A stretch of DNA of 64,000 nt from Garcia nutans (taxonomy: Eukaryota > Streptophyta > Magnoliopsida > Malpighiales > Euphorbiaceae): NCBI GenBank assembly GCA_947685225.1, contig CANTUV010000035.1, forward strand, positions 7,881,501 through 7,945,500, given 5' to 3'. Below are positions 58,320 through 64,000 of this stretch, piece after piece. Position numbers and translations under genes: made by a program. The notes beneath the pieces are model-generated. The model ran no database searches. It saw only the letters and a program-made list of their open reading frames with translations, and was not told the origin of the DNA. Each line of letters starts with the position of its first letter. Position 1 is the stretch's first letter.

Positions 58320-59400
58320 ACCCTTATAAACAAAAGGTTACAAAATTTCACATTTATATAGAGAAATGATCAAAATGAAATTATTATATAAATCCGTTTT
58401 AGGTATATGTTTGTACTTGCTTAAATTGCTTTTGTTGGGTGTAGATCGATCAACAACTTGTGAAAGTTGAAAAAAAAAAAAGAAGAAGAAGAAAGTAATT
58501 TTTTGCTTTTGTATTTTGTTTTAGTAAGATGTTGAACAATTAAATAGCTTTTAGTTCTTCTTGTTGCTATTTTATTTATATACATATATATTATTATCCT
58601 TTTCAAGATTTGGATAATATGAGAGGAGATAGAGATAGGTTTTCTTCTTTCTTTTAAAAAAAAAATTCTCTAATTTTCTTGAAGAGTTTGATTTGATCCT
58701 CTTTAGCTATCTCTCAATCTTCTCAATAACTTTGGGATCTGTGATGGGATTTTTGGACTGTTATTAAAAAATAAATTGGAACTTATAATTCATAAATTAA
58801 TAAATTAAAAGGGCGCATATCCTTTGATTTGTTTTTATATGTTGAGTCATTGTCTAAAACTCTCACTGTCAAAGCGTAAGTGTTTCTCTCTCGGGGAAAC
58901 TGAGTCTAAGGCCACAGGCAGCTACTGAACAAACACACTATAGTGAGTCTTCTTCATGGGTACGCCTGTGCAAGTGCTTATTAGAGGGGGTCTTCGTAAT
59001 AATTAGTCGCAGTATGGTGTGATTTGGTGTTGTCTGAAAAAGTGGCGGTTTGAAAGTGTATTGAATGAGAAAGAGACTGTCAATATTTGAATTTTTTAAA
59101 AAAAAAAAGAGCTTAGGGTTCTTTCTTTAAGTATAGCAATAAAATGTTTTGTTTTAGCTTTTCTAAGGTCTTGGGGAGTGAGCCTTTCTTTCTTTCCTTC
59201 TTTTTTTCTCCTGGGCTTCCTCTTCTGGCTAATTGCTGTTACAGACCATCCTACCGTGATTCTGTTTGTGACTATTAAAGCTTTTCCTTTCTTTTTCTTT
59301 GCCATCTTTTATCTTGATTTCTTTCACTATAATATGTGTCAAAAAAAAAAAACTCACTTTCTTGAAGAAAATAATTAATGTGGCTTAATATAATCTTATA
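58320..59400 (+). other. 3' flank of the Dof gene
   Basis: The 3' UTR must start here. AATAAA at 58770-58775 is one possible poly-A signal; earlier AT-rich words are possible too. 58830-59340 is more complex than the surroundings and ends in an A run (59341-59352) preceded by AATATGTGTC, which could be the tail of an old retroposed sequence. Its source is not recognised, and the 66-69-codon frames on both strands are not convincing. Confidence 0.4.
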
Positions 59401-61449
59401 TAATTGTACATGTTCATGCTAATTAATATTATTTCAATTAATAATCACTATACTATAGCAATGCGAGTGATTATATCGTTTTGAATTTGATAAAATATTA
59501 GAAAACAAAGACATGTTATTGTAGTTGAGATTCATTAAGAGTTCTGACATAAAATAAATATGGACCTTCTTTGTCTAGCTTTTTCTTTATGCCAAGATCG
59601 TCTCAGAAAGCTAATGTTGTATGCTGGAATAACAATGCTACATCTTCTTTTTCTGAGATTTTCTTCCACAAACAAGTGTCTTTGTTTTTCTCTTTTTGCT
59701 ATCCTTTTTGGCTTTGGGCCAGTAGCTAAAATAATATATATGCCCTCTCTATATGTAGACATGTAGCTCATGAGCATTCTATATGTTAACAGAAAGCCAA
59801 TTGTCTAATTCTATAGGCACCAACTTCTATTAAAAGAGAAAAGGTTATTTAGCCCCCCATTAACCCCACATCTTTTTGACACATCTACTTGTTTTTTTTC
59901 CCTACCTAATCACTCTTTTCTCTGAAAATACATAAAAAAAAAAAGTTACATATTGCAAACATTACTTCACTAAAGTTATATACTCATCCAAAAGCTAGGC
60001 AATCATTTATTTTTTAGTACGAGTTCTTAATTTTATCCTCTTCTAAAAACTATAGCTACTTTTTATTTTGCTCAAAGAAAAATTACCAGTAGAATTGGTA
60101 TCTCTATATTTTCTGTATATATACTAGATTATTAAATTATTATTTCATATTTAATAGGCTATAATATAATCAAATATATTTCTAACATAAATATTTATAT
60201 ATGATACTAACAATATATACATTAATGATTGCACCATTATATATATTTGTTACGATCTATGAAACGTAGCATCAACCTTCATAAATAAATGTTTTAAACT
60301 TTGGTTTTTTTTTTTAATGTTATCAAAGAAATAATTAAGGGTAGAGAGAGATGGCAGGTTTTGTAAGAAACTGAAGAAGAAACACAAGAAAGTTGCGGGA
60401 TTAACGTGAAGAGAGAAGACAACTAGAAGAGAAAAAGTTTTGTTTGGGACTTAAATTTATATATTAAATATATTAACTGTCTTTTTTTTACAACTTATAA
60501 ACTGCAAGAAGATCATGACCTATACAATAGAAGAAGAATCGATATGCTGCTCCTGATCATCTTCAATCATCATCCTCATTAATAATAAAACCCTATCTCT
60601 ATATTTTATATATAAATATAATTAAACTCTGAATATAATCTCTGGCCCCCACTCTGCAACCACTTGGATAGTGTCTTACACTATAATGTTTAACCACAAA
60701 ATTTTCAAGATTTGCAGCCCACTTATAATTATGCTTGTGACTTTACGTCAATTTCAAATTTTACAGCCAACTCTACCAATTCAATGGTCTAGAAGAATGA
60801 GATAATCAGAAATCAATTCTTTATAAAACTGTTTAATTTTCTGTCCATACTAGCATTGCAAGAATTTGAATGATTGTAAACTCTCAGATAAATTTTTATA
60901 AACTGTATTGTTAATATACTGTTTATTGTTAGTAATATTTTATTTATCATATTTCAATTTTTAATTTTTAAATAGTTAGAAACTTTTTAAATAAATATTT
61001 AGCTTTAACATTTAATCTAGAAATATATTTAATTTTTTAATTAAGTATTCTTTATTTATATTTCTTAAAATGACATTTTGCGTGGCATTAAAATACTTAT
61101 TAATTAAAACTAAATTTTTATACTTTACGGTTATTTTATAATAATCTATTTTTTTATTTAATATTTAATTAACTTCATTTTTTAATATTTTTTGAAAGAA
61201 TTTTTAAATTTTTTATTATTTCGCATTTTATTGTTTTATTGATTAAGTCAAAAAAGTTGTATATTTAACAAATCAAAAAAAATTTTTGTCAAACAAGTTA
61301 AATTAATTGACTTGATCTTTCGTAGGAATGAAAATGCATGTGAATCTTTGCTGGTGTGGGAGTGGGTGATTCCATCAAATGGAGATTACAAATTAGAATC
61401 ACTCATTCCAATTTCATTTTCAGCCAATCAAACTAACCCAAAATATTTT
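59401..61449. other. AT-rich intergenic DNA, no gene recognised
   Basis: Overlapping 68- and 80-codon frames on opposite strands at 59535-59777 have no known motif. A patch at 60340-60660 has some coding-like words on the minus strand (IEDDQEQHIDSSSIV before a stop at about 60521), but no connected frame, so I do not call a gene. Confidence 0.4.
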
Positions 61450-61835
61450 GTTTGGTTACTAATTTGTACAAAAAAAAATCCAATTTACTTTAATGAAGAA
61501 AATATGTTTAATAACCTTAATTGAATAATAAAAAAATAAAAATTTTCCTTCATAATTTAAATAAATAAATAAATCTATAAGATATATTTTTACAACTTTG
61601 TTTTTATTTTTTTTTTCTATAAGACAAATAATATTTCATAAAATACGATATTTTTCTTCCCTTATTTTTTCTCATTTTTCACAATTTTAGTAAAAAATTA
61701 TTTTGGCAATTTAAAAAGAATTATTTCTCTAAAAAATTATATTTTTCTTCTCAATTAAACATCTAAATGATAAAAATTGAGAGAAATATTATTTCTTTTA
61801 CTTTTATTTCTTTTCAATTCCCATTAAATTAAACA
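61450..61835 (+). repeat. dispersed repeat, copy 2 (relative at 45070-45530)
   Basis: Same word series as at 45070-45530, starting GGTTACTAATTTGTAC and ending CTTCTCAATTAAACATC and beyond. The 70-codon frame at 61312-61524 overlaps its start and is not conserved in the other copy. Confidence 0.65.
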
Positions 61836-64000
61836 AACAATATGTAAAAGGTATTATTAATATTACTAAATTATAATATTAGTAGATCTCATAACATTAA
61901 TTATTATAATTATCAGTCCTATTATTATAATTATTAGTCCTTCTAGAGTACACGTATGGTAGTGTACCCAAATAAATTAAAATCATTCAATTTCTATGTA
62001 ATTAATGTGTTTCATTGATTAAATTTACTTGCAACCTAAACAATGATAAAGAAAATATTTTTTAAAACTAATCTTAATTTCTCAATTATTTCAATACAGC
62101 ACTTGAAAAGTTAAATCCACACAACAAGAAGGCAATTGCATTACTTAATTATTATATGAATTCTTGTGTTTTATCTTTTATATGAAATATAGCGATAACT
62201 AAATTGAAGAAAATTTTCTTTCGTCAGTTAATAGTAATATGCTTGCTATTAACTTATTTCATAAATTCAGAGTCATATTTTCTAAATTATAAATTTATAT
62301 ACTTTTTTTAATTGACAAAATTTTATTAATATCATTTGATAACTAATTTTTTAAAAATATTTTTATAGAATGCACTTCTACTTCATTTTTTTTTCTGAAT
62401 AAGCATTTCTACTTCATTAGACATTAATTATTATCTGGATTATTAATATTTTCTTGTAGTATTTTCATTTTTTTTGTTAATATTATTATTGAATTCTTCT
62501 AAAAGATTTAAATAAATATTGATGAAAATTAAGAAATTATATAAATGTCTATATCTCATATATTAACTCTAATAAACTAATATCATTAAAAAAAACTCTA
62601 ATAAACTAATATTTTTTAAGAAATTTGAAGTGTACGTAGGAACCGATTCGTTTAAAATGATATTAGTTATTGGACACAAGTGGCCCATTCTCACGTACAT
62701 CATCACAGAATCAAATATATATCTGAACTGTCCTATGATCGCTTATCGGACGGTTGATATTAATTTTGCAAAGAAAGAAACAATGGATGTTGGGAGTTTC
62801 TTCACTCAATCAAAAGTGTATAGAGAATTAAGAGTTATGGAGGTATATACGAACAAATTTTTTTGTATTTGTAAGAGCACGAAAATATCACTAAACTACA
62901 ACTAAATTATATTCTCTCGCTTTTAAATTGATAAGTAAAATTTTGTATTTTATAATAATTGAAAAAATCAATTATTTTTATTAAAAATATAAATTTAATA
63001 TGTAATTTAATATGTTTTTATTTTCATATAAGATTAAAATAATAAATAAATTATAATCTAGTGTCTAGAAATATTAAAAGTTTATATATTCTTATAATAA
63101 CTAATATCAAAAATTAGCTATTAAAGTTGAAAATTACAAGAATTAATATCAAAAGCTAGCTATTAAAATTGAAGAATCTAATTATATATAAGTTTATTTT
63201 ATATTTTATATTTAATTGACGATTGTATTACACTTAACAACAGAGTAAATAATAAAAAAAAGTATATGTTAATTTAAAATGAAAAGAGTATATTATTGTA
63301 ATAATTTTTTTGAGTTTATAATAATTTTTTTGAGTGTTTATATATTAAAAAGAAAAAATCAATTTTGATCTAATATACAAAATAATATATATTTATTATT
63401 AATTAATTAATTAATTGGTAAAAAATTATTTTAATTTAATAAGGGATTTGGAATTTAAATTTTTAAAATATAGCACGTGATTTTATCATGTTAAACTCTA
63501 AAAAAATATTCACGTTCAAAAAATATATATACTTATTATCGTATTATATTGATATGCATATTATCATAATAATTAATTACACATTATCATCATCATCATC
63601 ACCACCATCATCATCATCATCATGTATATGCATAGTGATAATGAAACGTATTTGTTAATGAAATGCAGAGAGATTTGAGGTTTGGAAGGTTGTGAAAGGT
63701 GATGACGTGTAGAAAAATGGAAGAGAGTAAAAATATAAAAAACCTAAAACGAGAAAAATGTTTTGGTTAATTGTCATGATTTTTGGCTTCTTGTTCAAAA
63801 ACTGTATCCCCACACCTTCCGCCAACCCTTCTCATCATTTATTTTTTTGTCTTCTACTGCCTTGCTGTTTTCTTTCTTCTTTTCTTCTTTTTCTATTTAT
63901 TATAATTTCTTTTTATATAGTTTTTCTTTATAAATAAGAAAAAAGAAGGATTTCTTAATTTATTTTTATGGAAAATAATTCCATTCATTAGAATTCATAA
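61836..64000. other. AT-rich intergenic DNA to the right edge
   Basis: A 91-codon frame at 62630-62905 contains a more complex stretch (62630-62780) without a known domain. 63640-63830 is a higher-complexity patch with a TGACGTGT bZIP-type word (63703) and CCCCACACCTTCCGCC, which could belong to the promoter of a gene beyond the edge. Confidence 0.4.
63586..63623. repeat. ATC/CAT microsatellite
   Basis: ATC trinucleotides with a CACCAC interruption in the middle. Confidence 0.92.

Noticed and set aside
59535..59777. Overlapping 68- and 80-codon frames on opposite strands, and a possible hairpin between them
   Set aside because: Neither has a motif. The stem I could draw (CTCAGAAAG with CTTTTTCTGAG) is short and bulged, so it is not convincing as a small-RNA precursor.
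60525..60585. AGAATCGATATGCTGCTCC and ATCATCTTCAATCATCATCC looked like miR172
   Set aside because: The match needs a 2-base gap and lacks the conserved core. No hairpin partner was seen.
62630..62905. 91-codon plus-strand frame
   Set aside because: It has no known domain, no neighbouring exon and AT-rich ends. The more complex first half is not enough to support a gene.

Overview
This window is nuclear DNA from a flowering plant, almost certainly a eudicot. It is strongly A+T-rich, has long non-coding stretches and trinucleotide microsatellites, and carries plant-type LTR retrotransposons, plant LINEs, a TRIM, a tRNA-type SINE, a hAT MITE, an intron-containing alcohol dehydrogenase (CAD/mannitol dehydrogenase type) pseudogene and a plant-specific Dof transcription factor gene. 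The species cannot be fixed from sequence alone. There is no sign of bacterial, viral or organellar DNA. Only one gene looks intact and functional, the Dof gene at 57252-58319 (+).

Layout. 1-1735: 5' end of a Copia element on the minus strand (open gag-protease frame, primer-binding site, probable short LTR) running off the left edge. 3560-4280: AT-rich repeat, related in inverted orientation to 12690-13500. 4720-6094: 5'-truncated LINE with poly(A). 6315-8672: decayed Ty3/Gypsy pol with two RNase H domains (Tat-like), broken inside integrase by an RTE-like LINE 3' fragment (8673-9245) and followed by diverged tandem repeats (9265-9990). 10-18.9 kb: AT-rich DNA with no recognisable gene.

18967-23795 is a nested structure: a ~1.5 kb LTR-like unit, a second broken copy of it 1.1 kb downstream, a complete 527-bp TRIM inserted in that second copy, and a ~440-bp near-identical inverted repeat around this block whose right arm carries a young SINE.

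26690-33095: an alcohol dehydrogenase (CAD/mannitol dehydrogenase-like) pseudogene with several exons, nonsense changes and frameshifts, split inside one exon by a complete but mutated 4.5-kb Copia element (27378-31914) with a perfect 5-bp target duplication. 35458-40496: a non-autonomous Gypsy-type element made of two long unequal LTRs around ~0.54 kb of internal DNA. 41084-42154: a LINE-like retroposon with a 13-bp direct repeat. 43671-44349: a 679-bp hAT-type MITE with an 8-bp duplication. 44-57 kb: intergenic, with small dispersed repeats, a second SINE copy and a few higher-GC islands that may be regulatory. 57-58.3 kb: the Dof gene, behind a pyrimidine-rich leader. 58.3-64 kb: its 3' flank and AT-rich DNA.

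The genes do not form a pathway. The biology of the window is mostly its transposon history: nested insertions whose order can be read from target duplications, and the loss of a dehydrogenase gene. I found no convincing new enzymatic or defence system. The most unusual structures are the nested LTR/TRIM/inverted-repeat/SINE block (18967-23795) and the Copia insertion in the dehydrogenase exon.
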